Source: SIG440 sp045120135
GTDB taxonomy: Bacteria > Bacillota > Clostridia > Monoglobales > Monoglobaceae
Direction: 5' to 3'
Length of the DNA: 64,000 nucleotides
NCBI GenBank assembly: GCA_045120135.1
Contig: JBGVEN010000020.1
Location: forward strand, 1-64,000
Shown here: one piece after another, positions 1 through 7,698 of the stretch
How the letters are laid out: each line of letters begins with the position of its first letter
How positions within the stretch are numbered: position 1 is the first letter of the stretch
Notes under the pieces: generated by a model
Database searches by the model: none
Told to the model about the DNA's origin: nothing
The model's input: the letters and a program-made list of their open reading frames with translations, nothing else
Position numbers and translations under genes: made by a program

Positions 1-32
1 GGCCACTTCTGTTCACTCTTGATATCTAACAT
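1..32 (-). CDS. Possible 5' end of an unidentified gene leaving the window at the left edge
   Basis: On the minus strand an ATG at 32-30 opens a frame of ten codons (MLDIKSEQKW) that continues past the window edge. A purine-rich AGAGAGG lies about a dozen bases upstream and could serve as ribosome binding site. The frame lies downstream of a good minus-strand promoter at 367-395, so a gene here is expected, but ten residues are too few to name a product. The start could also be further downstream, outside the window. Confidence 0.3.
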   Translation of the reverse strand, partial: MLDIKSEQKW

Positions 33-366
33 CTTTTGGTTATCCTCTCTTTCTACGGTCTACCCTTTGCTTTAATCTTACAGCTTTTTAAAACCCATTC
101 TTATTAACTATTTCTCTAACGAGAACAACTTTCGTTTAAGATGCAAGTCTTGCTGCAAAAGGTGAATTTTGTTTGCTTTTGAATGCTGGTTTTGATTTTG
201 AATCCGGAAACTTTTTTCGATTTTTTCCTTTTTGTTCCTTATTCTATATCAAGCGTTTACGCCGCCGCGGTTCCTTTCTCTCGTCCGGATTGTTTAACCG
301 CACCCTCATTTAAAAGCTTTAAGGACTTACTTTCTCATTGGAGTGTACCTTCCTTTCCTTGGTTTA

Positions 367-395
367 AGTGTAGCATAAGTCAAGGTTGATTTCAA
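367..395 (-). promoter_or_regulatory. Sigma-A promoter with a long untranslated leader
   Basis: Minus-strand TTGAAA (395-390), 17-bp spacer, TACACT (372-367). The first plausible long coding start is at position 32, giving a leader of roughly 330 nt. The leader contains tiny frames (ATG at 338, three codons; a 21-codon basic frame further on) and a possible GCGGTT/AACCGC stem, but no riboswitch class I recognise. Confidence 0.6.
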
Positions 396-469
396 TTGAC
401 AATTTATAAAAATCATAAAGCTGTTTTTTGTGTAAATAGCAGAAAATGGGAAAATAGATTAAATTTTTA

Positions 470-498
470 TTTACTTTCATAAGAGCGTATGATATACT
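470..498 (+). promoter_or_regulatory. Promoter of the epimerase-like gene
   Basis: TTTACT (470-475), 17-bp spacer, TATACT (493-498). A GGCGTTT/AAACGCC hairpin lies in the short leader just before the ribosome binding site. Confidence 0.65.
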
Positions 499-566
499 AA
501 AATAGTGGGCGTTTGAAGAATGTTTTCAAAAACGCCGTTTTTATATTAAAACAAAGGAGAATTTAT

Positions 567-1421
567 ATGTCAAAGGAAATTAAAATTTCAAACGGTTACA
601 TAGATGTTGTTATTTCAACCATGGGTGCTGAAATGAAGAGTATTACCAAAAACGGCAAGGAAATGCTGTGGTGCGGTGACCCTGCCGTTTGGCCGGCACA
701 GACACCGTTGATGTTCCCTATCTGCGGAGGATTGAAAGACGACAAGTTTATTTATAACGATAAGGAATATAACCTTGAAAAGCACGGCTATGGCAGAAAG
801 GTTGAGTTCGAGCTCGAAAAAGCGGATAATGAAAGTGCAACGTTCCTGCTCGTTTCAAACGAAGAAAGCCACAAGGTATACCCCTTTGACTATGAGCTGA
901 GGGTGACTTATACCCTTGATAAGACAAAGGTGAATATTAAATATGATGTAAAGAACACAACCGATGGGGAAATGTACTTCTCAATCGGCGGTCACGAGGG
1001 TTATGCCTGCCCTGAGGGTATTGAGGAATACAGTGTAATTTTCCCTGAGACCGAGGATTTGGTGAGCAATATCTTAAACGGCAATCTGCTTGAGCATAAC
1101 ACACGCAATTTAGGAAACGGAACAAAAGAACTTCAACTAAAGTATGAGTATTTTGCAATTGATGCTCAGGTGTTCTTAAACCTTAAATCCAAAAAGGCTA
1201 CTTTGAGACACAGAGCAACAGGTGAGGAACGTACCGTCTATTTTGATGGCTTTGATTTCTTCCTACTCTGGACAAAGCCGGGCGCAAAATATATTTGTAT
1301 GGAGCCGTGGTGCGGCTGTCAGGACTTTATGGACAGCGACTATGACATAACAAAAAAACGGGGAATAATCAAGCTTGAAAAAGGCGAAACTTGTGTTAAA
1401 GTACACAGTATAGAAGTATAA
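567..1421 (+). CDS. Aldose 1-epimerase family protein (LacX-like)
   Basis: 284-residue protein of the galactose mutarotase-like fold. Family members interconvert alpha and beta anomers of sugars in the cytoplasm; the LacX-like branch has no settled substrate. Visible marks are the early KHGYGR stretch (normally around HGFxR), the GGHEGY histidine region and the C-terminal CMEPWCG stretch carrying the expected catalytic Glu. The start at 567 is chosen because AGGAG lies seven bases upstream; the frame is open 18 codons further up, but that part overlaps the leader hairpin. It is monocistronic, with its own promoter and terminator. The fold assignment is firm, the substrate unknown. Confidence 0.85.
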   Translation: MSKEIKISNGYIDVVISTMGAEMKSITKNGKEMLWCGDPAVWPAQTPLMFPICGGLKDDKFIYNDKEYNLEKHGYGRKVEFELEKADNESATFLLVSNEESHKVYPFDYELRVTYTLDKTKVNIKYDVKNTTDGEMYFSIGGHEGYACPEGIEEYSVIFPETEDLVSNILNGNLLEHNTRNLGNGTKELQLKYEYFAIDAQVFLNLKSKKATLRHRATGEERTVYFDGFDFFLLWTKPGAKYICMEPWCGCQDFMDSDYDITKKRGIIKLEKGETCVKVHSIEV

Positions 1422-1427
1422 AATGAA

Positions 1428-1456
1428 ATCCGCACCGAGTAGATGCGGATTTTTTT
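1428..1456 (+). terminator. Intrinsic terminator after the epimerase-like gene
   Basis: Stem ATCCGCA/TGCGGAT (1428-1434 / 1444-1450) followed by a run of T. Confidence 0.8.
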
Positions 1457-1507
1457 ATGCGTTAAATATTTCTGCTATTATACAAAGAGGATTTATTTTG
1501 CAAATAC

Positions 1508-1536
1508 TTGAAAATATTAAACATATTTGATATAAT
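1508..1536 (+). promoter_or_regulatory. Promoter of the glycerate kinase operon
   Basis: TTGAAA (1508-1513), 17-bp spacer, TATAAT (1531-1536), 31 bases ahead of the start codon. Confidence 0.75.
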
Positions 1537-1567
1537 ACAAATAGATGGCATTTAAGGAGTAGTTTTG

Positions 1568-2707
1568 ATGAAAGTAGTTATAGCGATAGATTCACTTAAG
1601 GGCAGTCTTACCTCAATTGAGGCAGGAAATGCGATAAGGTGCGGAATATATAGGGCGTTTCCAGAAGCAGAGGTTTTGGTAAGACCTCTTGCTGACGGAG
1701 GCGAAGGCACGGTTGAGGCACTTGCAGAGGGGCTTGGCGGAAGTCTCAAAACTGTTGAGGTAACGGGTCCTGCCGCAAAAAAAGTGCAGGCTGTTTACGG
1801 AATGGTTCAGGACCAAAAGCTTGCCATTATGGAAATGTCGCAGGCGGCAGGTATAACACAGGTTTCGGGCGATGAACGAAACCCCTTGCACACAACAACC
1901 TATGGCGTTGGTGAAATGATTGCCGATGCGATAAAAAACGGCTGCCGTAATTTTATAATCGGCATTGGCGGAAGTGCAACCAATGATGGTGGTATCGGTA
2001 TGCTTCAGGCACTTGGCTTTGGTATGCTCGACGAATACGGCAAAAATGTTCCGTTTGGTGCAAAGGGAGCAGAGGCTCTTGCTAAAATAACCACAGATAA
2101 TGCTTTAAAGGAGCTTTCAGAATGCACCTTTAATATTGCCTGCGATGTAACCAATCCTTTGTGCGGAACTTTGGGTTGCAGTGCGGTGTACGGACCTCAA
2201 AAGGGTGCAACGCCCAAAATGGTGAAAGATATGGATAAATGGCTTGCAAGCTATGCTGATATTACCAAAGAAAAATTCGGACTCGCAGACCCTGATACTG
2301 CCGGCGCGGGTGCAGCAGGCGGTCTTGGTTTTGCTTTCCTTGCATATCTAAACGGAAAACTCCAACCCGGTATTGAACTTATACTGGAAAAAACAGGCCT
2401 TGAAGATTATATAAAAACTGCAGATATTGTTGTTACCGGTGAGGGACGCCTTGATTTCCAGACAGCAATGGGCAAAGCGCCTATCGGTGTGGCAAAGCTT
2501 TCGAAAAAATATCAAAAACCTGTGCTTGCTTTTGCCGGCTCGGTCACAAAGGATGCGGATGAATGTAACAGACAAGGAATTGATGCATTCTTTCCTATTC
2601 TGCGCAGAATTTGCACACTTGACGAGGCAATGGAAAAGGAAAACGCAAAGCAGAATTTAGCAGATACAGCAGAACAGGCATTCAGAGCGTTGAAAATAAA
2701 AATTTAA
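1568..2707 (+). CDS. Glycerate kinase
   Basis: 379-residue protein of the GarK/GlxK family (Gly_kinase), which phosphorylates D-glycerate with ATP, normally to 2-phosphoglycerate, feeding sugar-acid breakdown into glycolysis. The N-terminal MKVVIAIDSLKGSLTS stretch matches the family signature. Also visible are RPLADGGEGT, the GIGGSATNDGGIGML glycine-rich stretch and VTGEGRLDFQT near residues 290-300, all typical. The start is the ATG at 1568 with AAGGAG eight bases upstream; a TTG one codon earlier is open but less likely. It is followed 13 bases later by an AraC regulator, so the pair is probably one transcript and the regulator may control sugar-acid use. The kinase call is secure. Confidence 0.93.
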   Translation: MKVVIAIDSLKGSLTSIEAGNAIRCGIYRAFPEAEVLVRPLADGGEGTVEALAEGLGGSLKTVEVTGPAAKKVQAVYGMVQDQKLAIMEMSQAAGITQVSGDERNPLHTTTYGVGEMIADAIKNGCRNFIIGIGGSATNDGGIGMLQALGFGMLDEYGKNVPFGAKGAEALAKITTDNALKELSECTFNIACDVTNPLCGTLGCSAVYGPQKGATPKMVKDMDKWLASYADITKEKFGLADPDTAGAGAAGGLGFAFLAYLNGKLQPGIELILEKTGLEDYIKTADIVVTGEGRLDFQTAMGKAPIGVAKLSKKYQKPVLAFAGSVTKDADECNRQGIDAFFPILRRICTLDEAMEKENAKQNLADTAEQAFRALKIKI

Positions 2708-2720
2708 GCGGAGATGTGCT

Positions 2721-3596
2721 ATGGAATTTAAACTCAAAACCTTTGAAATACCGGTAGAGGTGTCCCGGATAGCTTATATTCATTATTTTGAATTTACAGG
2801 ACAGTACCGTACGGTGGATGATTTCCACAACTTCTGCGAGCTTCTTTATGTGGATAACGGAGCAATTACTGTGCGCGCTTCAAAATACGCCGGAATTCTG
2901 GAAAGCGGACAGATGATAATTCACAGACCCAATGAAATACACTCTCTTGAATGTATAGACGGTGCTGCCCCCAATGTAATTATTATTGGCTTTGAATGTA
3001 ATGCAGAAGAACTTGGACAATTTTCGCATAAGCCGTTTACACTTGGAGCGGAGCATAAACGAATGCTTGCTGATGTGATGAAGGAGGGAATGAATGTTTA
3101 TTCTCCGCCTTTTGACTTACCAAATACAAGAGATATGAAAAAACGCACCGATTTTCAGTTCGGTGCTGATCAAATGCTTAAAATCAGGCTTGAGATGCTG
3201 TTGATTTCGATTGTTCGTGACGGAATTATTCAAAAGGCTATGTCTTTAGGTGAAGGAACGGCAGAGGGTAAAATGTCAGAAATACGGAATTATCTTGACG
3301 AGCACTACCGTGAAAAAATTCAGCTGGATAACCTTTGCTTTTTATTCGGTACAAATAAAACAACGCTATGCCAAAGCTTTAAACGAATGTATCAGACTAC
3401 GGTGCTTGACTACATAAACGGACTCCGGATAAAGGAGGCAAAGCGGCTGCTTAGGGAACGGGAACTGTCGATAACGCAGATATCCGAGCGGCTGGGCTTT
3501 AGCTCAATCCACTATTTTTGCCGACTTTTCAAAAAAACAACAGGGCAGGCGCCGAAAGAATATACAAAAACAGTAAAAGCAAAATTAGAGTTATAA
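2721..3596 (+). CDS. AraC family transcriptional regulator
   Basis: 291 residues. The N-terminal half (about 20-110) looks like an AraC-type cupin sensing domain (HNFCELLYVDNG, MIIHRPNEIHSLE). The C-terminal hundred residues carry the two helix-turn-helix motifs of the family, ending in GFSSIHYFCRLFKKTTGQAPKEY. It is co-directional with the glycerate kinase at 13 bases spacing and followed at once by a bidirectional terminator. It likely senses a small carbohydrate or sugar acid, but the ligand cannot be read from the sequence. Confidence 0.88.
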   Translation: MEFKLKTFEIPVEVSRIAYIHYFEFTGQYRTVDDFHNFCELLYVDNGAITVRASKYAGILESGQMIIHRPNEIHSLECIDGAAPNVIIIGFECNAEELGQFSHKPFTLGAEHKRMLADVMKEGMNVYSPPFDLPNTRDMKKRTDFQFGADQMLKIRLEMLLISIVRDGIIQKAMSLGEGTAEGKMSEIRNYLDEHYREKIQLDNLCFLFGTNKTTLCQSFKRMYQTTVLDYINGLRIKEAKRLLRERELSITQISERLGFSSIHYFCRLFKKTTGQAPKEYTKTVKAKLEL

Positions 3597-3598
3597 AA

Positions 3599-3631
3599 AA
3601 TCACTTCGACATAAAGTCGAAGTGATTTTTT
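3599..3631. terminator. Bidirectional terminator between convergent operons
   Basis: Twelve-base-pair stem AATCACTTCGAC/GTCGAAGTGATT (3599-3610 / 3616-3627) with A tracts on the left and T tracts on the right. It separates the AraC gene (plus) from the creatininase-family gene (minus). Confidence 0.9.
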
Positions 3632-3642
3632 GTGGTTTAAAT

Positions 3643-4383
3643 TTAAACAATTTTCTTTTCAAGATACTCAAGGGAAAGCCGAACCATTTCGTCGCCAAGT
3701 TCCTTGTTTGCATCTTTAGAGCTTTTGGTGAACCAATGCTCTATATCCGCTAGTCGTTCAAGCTTAACAGCCTCGGGATACAGCGACATCAGGATTGAAC
3801 ATTCGTATTTACCTGCGTGGTCGTAGCCGGTTGCGTTCTGAACCTCGGTACTCATTGTCGGGATAACCTTAATCCAACTGAACGGGTCATCGCCTCCACC
3901 CAGATTGTCATAGTAGGTGTTATAGCTTTCGCTGCCCCACCAGCCCTGTCCTTTTGTTTGTTCGAGATATGTCATGGTTGCCCGTTTTGCCGCTTTCATA
4001 TACGAAAGTGTCATAGGCATCAGGGACTCCTGTTCAAATTGGTGATGTATAACAACATAAATATTGCGAAGACCTGATGAAAGCATACTCATAAAAACAT
4101 AGTAGACATACTGCTCAAACGCGTTTTCCTCAACGTGAACAGTTCCGCTTGTTGCATCGCCTACCGCATAGCTTGATGGACTGTAGCTGATGCTTGGCGC
4201 AATAATGATGTCCTTGCGCTCGGCAAGCTTTTCAACAAGACCCCGGGCAACAAGCGTATCACAACCGTATGAGCATTGAGGACCGTGGTATTCAACCGTT
4301 CCGCCTACAATTACAACAGGGGTGTTGTTCTTTTTTGCGTTTTCAATTTCCCTTGGGAAACACATATCCAAATGCATTGACAT
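3643..4383 (-). CDS. Creatininase-family amidohydrolase-like protein
   Basis: 246 residues, usual length for the creatininase fold, a family of metal-dependent amidohydrolases (creatininase, MftE, FAPy deformylases). The first metal site is visible as GTVEYHGPQCSYGCDT, giving E31, H33 and D42. The second region reads IHHQFEQES (113-120), with His113/114 and Glu117/119 in place of the commoner GHGGN. Start at 4383 has AAAGGAAG about ten bases upstream, just after the ASRT-family stop codon. It is the last gene of a three-gene operon with a creatinase-like M24 protein and an ASRT protein, which suggests a shared guanidino- or amide-containing or carbohydrate-related substrate. True creatininase activity is not implied. 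Confidence 0.8.
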   Translation of the reverse strand: MSMHLDMCFPREIENAKKNNTPVVIVGGTVEYHGPQCSYGCDTLVARGLVEKLAERKDIIIAPSISYSPSSYAVGDATSGTVHVEENAFEQYVYYVFMSMLSSGLRNIYVVIHHQFEQESLMPMTLSYMKAAKRATMTYLEQTKGQGWWGSESYNTYYDNLGGGDDPFSWIKVIPTMSTEVQNATGYDHAGKYECSILMSLYPEAVKLERLADIEHWFTKSSKDANKELGDEMVRLSLEYLEKKIV

Positions 4384-4398
4384 TTGACGACACTTCCT

Positions 4399-4770
4399 TT
4401 ATTCAGAATAAGCAATTTCGGTGTAGTAGGCAAGGTTTGTCTGACGGTTGTCAAGTCTGCCGTACTGCACAACGATATTGCAGTTTGACTCAAGCTTCAT
4501 TGCGTATTGAGTTTCAAGCGGAACTTCAAAGCCACACATATCATCAAGGTTGTTCATCCGGAAGCAACGAACTCTGCCGGCTTTTACTTCCCAGACAATG
4601 TCCTTGTAGCTGTCCTTATCGGTGAAGAATACGGTAACCTTAATTGTGGCATCTGTATCGCTGTCATTTACAACAATAACAGATTCGTGACCCTTAAGCA
4701 CGCCTTCGCCGGGAGGCGGAAGCTCGCAGTCGGGGATAATCCATGATTTTTTTCCTATACCTTTACACAT
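4399..4770 (-). CDS. Sensory rhodopsin transducer (ASRT) superfamily protein
   Basis: 123 residues, almost the length of the Anabaena sensory rhodopsin transducer. Family resemblance is strong along the chain: a Trp at the N-terminus (KKSWIIPDCELPPPGEG), VNDSDTDATIKVTVFFTDK (34-52), RMNNLDD (71-77) and the signature VQYGRLDNRQ (101-110), which aligns with the RLDSRQ motif of ASRT. The superfamily is a beta-sandwich proposed to bind small molecules; most members outside cyanobacteria have no rhodopsin partner. Start is the ATG at 4770, which overlaps the stop of the upstream M24 gene (ATGTGTAA), implying translational coupling; an upstream in-frame start would overlap further. No rhodopsin gene lies in the window. 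Function here is unknown. Confidence 0.82.
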   Translation of the reverse strand: MCKGIGKKSWIIPDCELPPPGEGVLKGHESVIVVNDSDTDATIKVTVFFTDKDSYKDIVWEVKAGRVRCFRMNNLDDMCGFEVPLETQYAMKLESNCNIVVQYGRLDNRQTNLAYYTEIAYSE

Positions 4771-5935
4771 CAAGCTCAATAATTCCCTTCTCAAGATAGT
4801 TTGTCATTGATTCGCAGCCGTCCTTTGTAACAGCAATACCCTTTTCCCATCTGCAACCGAAGGTAGGACCGGAAATAAATGTGTCAACCTGGAATGTCAT
4901 ATTCTCTTCCAGCTTATAGTTGCTATCTGTTTCCATCCAGGGTGCTTCAACCTCAATCATACCTGTTCCGTGGCAAGGACCATAAACGAAGTTGTCTTTC
5001 ATTCCGTTTTCTTCGTACAGCTTGTAAAAGCCCTTTGCAATGTCAGATGCCAGAACGCCTGCCTTAATCTGTTCGGTTGTCCATTTATGAGCTTCCAGAC
5101 AGAATTCAACAATTCTGCGACGTTCGCCTTCGAGCTTACCCATAACAACGGGGATACCTGTTGCAGGTGAATAACCGTCAATCTTTGCTGAAAGGTTAAG
5201 CTGAACAATATCACCCTTGCCAATCTTACGGTAGCTTGAACGGCTGATTGCGTGACGGGTAGAAGCCTCGCTGAATACATACATAGGGAGACCTTCATAT
5301 TCTGCGCCGTTTTCATAGATAACTCTCTGTGCAACGCCAACCATTTCAAGCTCAGTTACGCCGGGCTTCAAATTCTTTATTACTTCATCTGTTGCAAGGT
5401 CGATTATGCGGAAGCCTTCACGAATGCAGGCAAGCTCGTTTGCACTCTTAATCTTTCTCAGTTCAACCATAATGTCGTTGCACTTTACGATTTCTGCTTC
5501 AGGGAAGCTCTCTTTAAGACCTTCGTAAATGGGGAGAGTACATTCAACGTAGCTGCCAAGACCAATTTTTATCTTTTTGCCTGTTACGCCGATTGCCTTA
5601 AATACATCCTCGAAGGTGTCAGCGTGAAGCTCGGGGTAAGAGGGGTCAGCAGATTCTCTGAATTCTTTAAGAACGAAAACCTTATCAATGTGGCTTCTGT
5701 CCTTTGAGAAGATTGCAGATTCAGGACCTGCGAGAAGTGCAGCATCGCCGTTTGCAGAAATTGCAACACCTGCACGTTCGAAGAGGGGCCAGAAACCGCT
5801 GAAGTATCTTGCATTGGCATAGTCTGATTCTGTGCTGACAACCAGCATAACATCAAGACCTCTTTCGCGCACAAGCTTAGATGCTTTCTCGATTCTTTCA
5901 AGATATTCGTTGTGGGGAATACAAATTTGACTCAT
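4763..5935 (-). CDS. M24 'pita-bread' fold protein, creatinase-like, metal ligands altered
   Basis: 390 residues with an N-terminal creatinase-type domain (1-155) and a C-terminal M24 domain (165-380). M24 peptidases bind two metals through Asp, Asp, His, Glu, Glu. Here the first Asp position reads N247 (VQLNLSAKIDGYSPATG), the second is P257, the Glu of the MVFTIEPG-type motif is D351 (MTFQVDTFI), while H322 (PCHGTG) and E364 (RWEKG) remain. H228 (STRHAI) sits where creatinase has its catalytic His. The pattern fits a metal-free creatinase-like hydrolase rather than an Xaa-Pro peptidase. AAGGAGG precedes the ATG at 5935. It heads an operon with ASRT and creatininase-family proteins. The fold is firm, the substrate unknown. 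Confidence 0.82.
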   Translation of the reverse strand: MSQICIPHNEYLERIEKASKLVRERGLDVMLVVSTESDYANARYFSGFWPLFERAGVAISANGDAALLAGPESAIFSKDRSHIDKVFVLKEFRESADPSYPELHADTFEDVFKAIGVTGKKIKIGLGSYVECTLPIYEGLKESFPEAEIVKCNDIMVELRKIKSANELACIREGFRIIDLATDEVIKNLKPGVTELEMVGVAQRVIYENGAEYEGLPMYVFSEASTRHAISRSSYRKIGKGDIVQLNLSAKIDGYSPATGIPVVMGKLEGERRRIVEFCLEAHKWTTEQIKAGVLASDIAKGFYKLYEENGMKDNFVYGPCHGTGMIEVEAPWMETDSNYKLEENMTFQVDTFISGPTFGCRWEKGIAVTKDGCESMTNYLEKGIIELDV

Positions 5936-5984
5936 AGTAAAAATCCTCCTTATATAGATGAAAAATTTTTATTCTTTGAAAAAA

Positions 5985-6013
5985 AGTATAACATCTAACC
6001 AACCTTTTGTCTT
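5985..6013 (-). promoter_or_regulatory. Candidate promoter of the M24-ASRT-creatininase operon
   Basis: Minus strand AAGACA (6013-6008), 17-bp spacer, TATACT (5990-5985). The -10 is good, the -35 matches four of six. Confidence 0.5.
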
Positions 6014-6064
6014 TATATAATATTTTGAAAGATTTGCACAATGTTAAATAAGTTTTATAAATAA

Positions 6065-6087
6065 AAAAGCCTCAAAGAGGCTTTTTG
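6065..6087. terminator. Intrinsic terminator after the DUF1846 gene
   Basis: Stem AAAAGCCTC/GAGGCTTTT (6065-6073 / 6077-6085) with A and T runs on both sides, able to act in either direction. Confidence 0.8.
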
Positions 6088-7572
6088 TTATTTTTGATAT
6101 AATTTTTTGGTCTCAAACCGCGGCTCGTAGCTGACATTTATACCAAGACGTTTGAGGATTTTCTCATCCTCCTCGCTGAGTATTACCGAGAAGTGTGCAT
6201 TGCTGCCGCGCAGGTGCTTCAGCTCTTCCTTTGCCTTTTTTGCAACCGAATCAGAGAGAGCGGAAATTGTCAATGCGAGCAAAACCTCGTCTGTATGCAG
6301 CCTAGGGTTTTTATGTTTGAGGTAGGTTGTTTTGAGATTGCAGATAGGTTCTAGGACTTCTGCTGCAATTAAATCAAGATTGTCGTCAATGTTGCCCAGT
6401 GATTTGAGTGCATTAAGAAGAAGTGCAGATGCTGCACCCAGTGTGGTGGAGGTTTTTCCGGTTACGATTTGTCCGTCGGGCAAAATCATTGCTCCTGCCG
6501 GAGCGCCGGTATCCTCGGCTTTTTTTAGTGCCGCAGGAACTGCCGGACAGTAGTCGGGAGTAATTCCAGCCTGATTCATAAGAAGCTCAATCTTGCGGAC
6601 CTGAGCCTCGTCGCATCTGCCACGGAAAGCGTTTGTGCTTGTGGCATAGTAGCGGCGGATTATCTCGTACTTTGATGCCTCACAGCAGGCATCGTCATCA
6701 AAAATACAGTTACCTGCCATATTAACACCCATATCGGTGGGTGATTTGTAGGGCGAGCTGCCCTGAATTCTTTCAAAGATTGTATTAAGAACGGGGAAAA
6801 TTTCCACATCTCTGTTGTAGTTTACAGCAGTTTTTCCGTAAGCCTCAAGATGGAACGGGTCAATCATATTCACATCGTCAAGGTCGGCAGTTGCTGCCTC
6901 GTAGGCAAGGTTTACGGGGTGCTTGAGCGGTAGATTCCATATGGGGAAGGTCTCAAACTTTGCATAGCCTGCCTTTATTCCGCGTTTGTGGTCGTGATAA
7001 AGCTGGCTCAGGCAGGTTGCCATTTTGCCGCTGCCCGGACCGGGAGCAGTTATAACGATAAGAGACCGCTGTGTTTCAATATAATCATTTTTGCCAAGTC
7101 CGTCTTCGCTGATTATGTGGGGAATATCCGATGGATACCCTGCAATGTTATAGTGGCGGTAGCACTTTATACCCATTGAGGTAAGATGCCTGAGAAATGC
7201 CGCGGTATTGGGCTGGTTGTTGTATCTTGTAAAGACAACACTACCTACATAAAGTCCAAGGTCACGGAAAGTATCGATAAGTCTTAAAACATCACTGTCG
7301 TAGGTGATGCCGATATCACTTCGGGTTTTGTTACTTTCAATATCCTCTGCGTTAATAGTAATTACGATTTCAACAACATCACGAAGTTGCAGAAGCATAC
7401 GGATTTTACTGTCAGGCTCAAAACCGGGGAGCACACGGGAAGCGTGATAATCGTCAAAAAGCTTACCCCCGAATTCGAGGTAAAGCTTGCCGCCAAACTG
7501 CGCAATTCTGTTACGAATCTGCTCAGATTGCAGTAAAAGGTATTTTTGATTATCAAAGCCCTGTTTTCCCAT
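6088..7572 (-). CDS. DUF1846 (UPF0371) family protein
   Basis: 494 residues, typical for this family, which is widespread in Firmicutes and has known structure but no agreed function. Near the N-terminus it reads YLEFGGKLFDDYHASRVLPGF, a family hallmark. A glycine-rich nucleotide-binding-like loop, TAPGPGSGKMATCLSQLYHD, lies near residues 175-195. A Cys-containing region NCIFDDDACCEASKYE follows further on. AAAGGAG lies eleven bases upstream of the ATG. It is transcribed alone. I cannot assign a reaction. Confidence 0.9.
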   Translation of the reverse strand: MGKQGFDNQKYLLLQSEQIRNRIAQFGGKLYLEFGGKLFDDYHASRVLPGFEPDSKIRMLLQLRDVVEIVITINAEDIESNKTRSDIGITYDSDVLRLIDTFRDLGLYVGSVVFTRYNNQPNTAAFLRHLTSMGIKCYRHYNIAGYPSDIPHIISEDGLGKNDYIETQRSLIVITAPGPGSGKMATCLSQLYHDHKRGIKAGYAKFETFPIWNLPLKHPVNLAYEAATADLDDVNMIDPFHLEAYGKTAVNYNRDVEIFPVLNTIFERIQGSSPYKSPTDMGVNMAGNCIFDDDACCEASKYEIIRRYYATSTNAFRGRCDEAQVRKIELLMNQAGITPDYCPAVPAALKKAEDTGAPAGAMILPDGQIVTGKTSTTLGAASALLLNALKSLGNIDDNLDLIAAEVLEPICNLKTTYLKHKNPRLHTDEVLLALTISALSDSVAKKAKEELKHLRGSNAHFSVILSEEDEKILKRLGINVSYEPRFETKKLYQK

Positions 7573-7655
7573 AATAAAAGTACTCCTTTAAAAAACTCTA
7601 AAAAACAGTATACCACACTTTTTGACAATAATAAAGAGGAAATTGCAAATTTTTC

Positions 7656-7689
7656 AAAAAAACTTCCCACAGAATAGTATCTGCGGGAA
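7656..7689 (-). terminator. Terminator of the ABC exporter operon
   Basis: On the minus strand TTCCCGCAGA (7689-7680) pairs with TCTGTGGGAA (7673-7664), followed by a run of T (7662-7656). Confidence 0.75.
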
Positions 7690-7698
7690 ACGGTGTGT

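Noticed and set aside
265..274. T-box-like GGAACCGCGG on the minus-strand leader at the left edge
   Set aside because: A T-box needs TGGN before ACC and must lie next to a terminator just ahead of the gene. Here the base before GG is A, and the motif is near the start of the leader, so it is probably chance.
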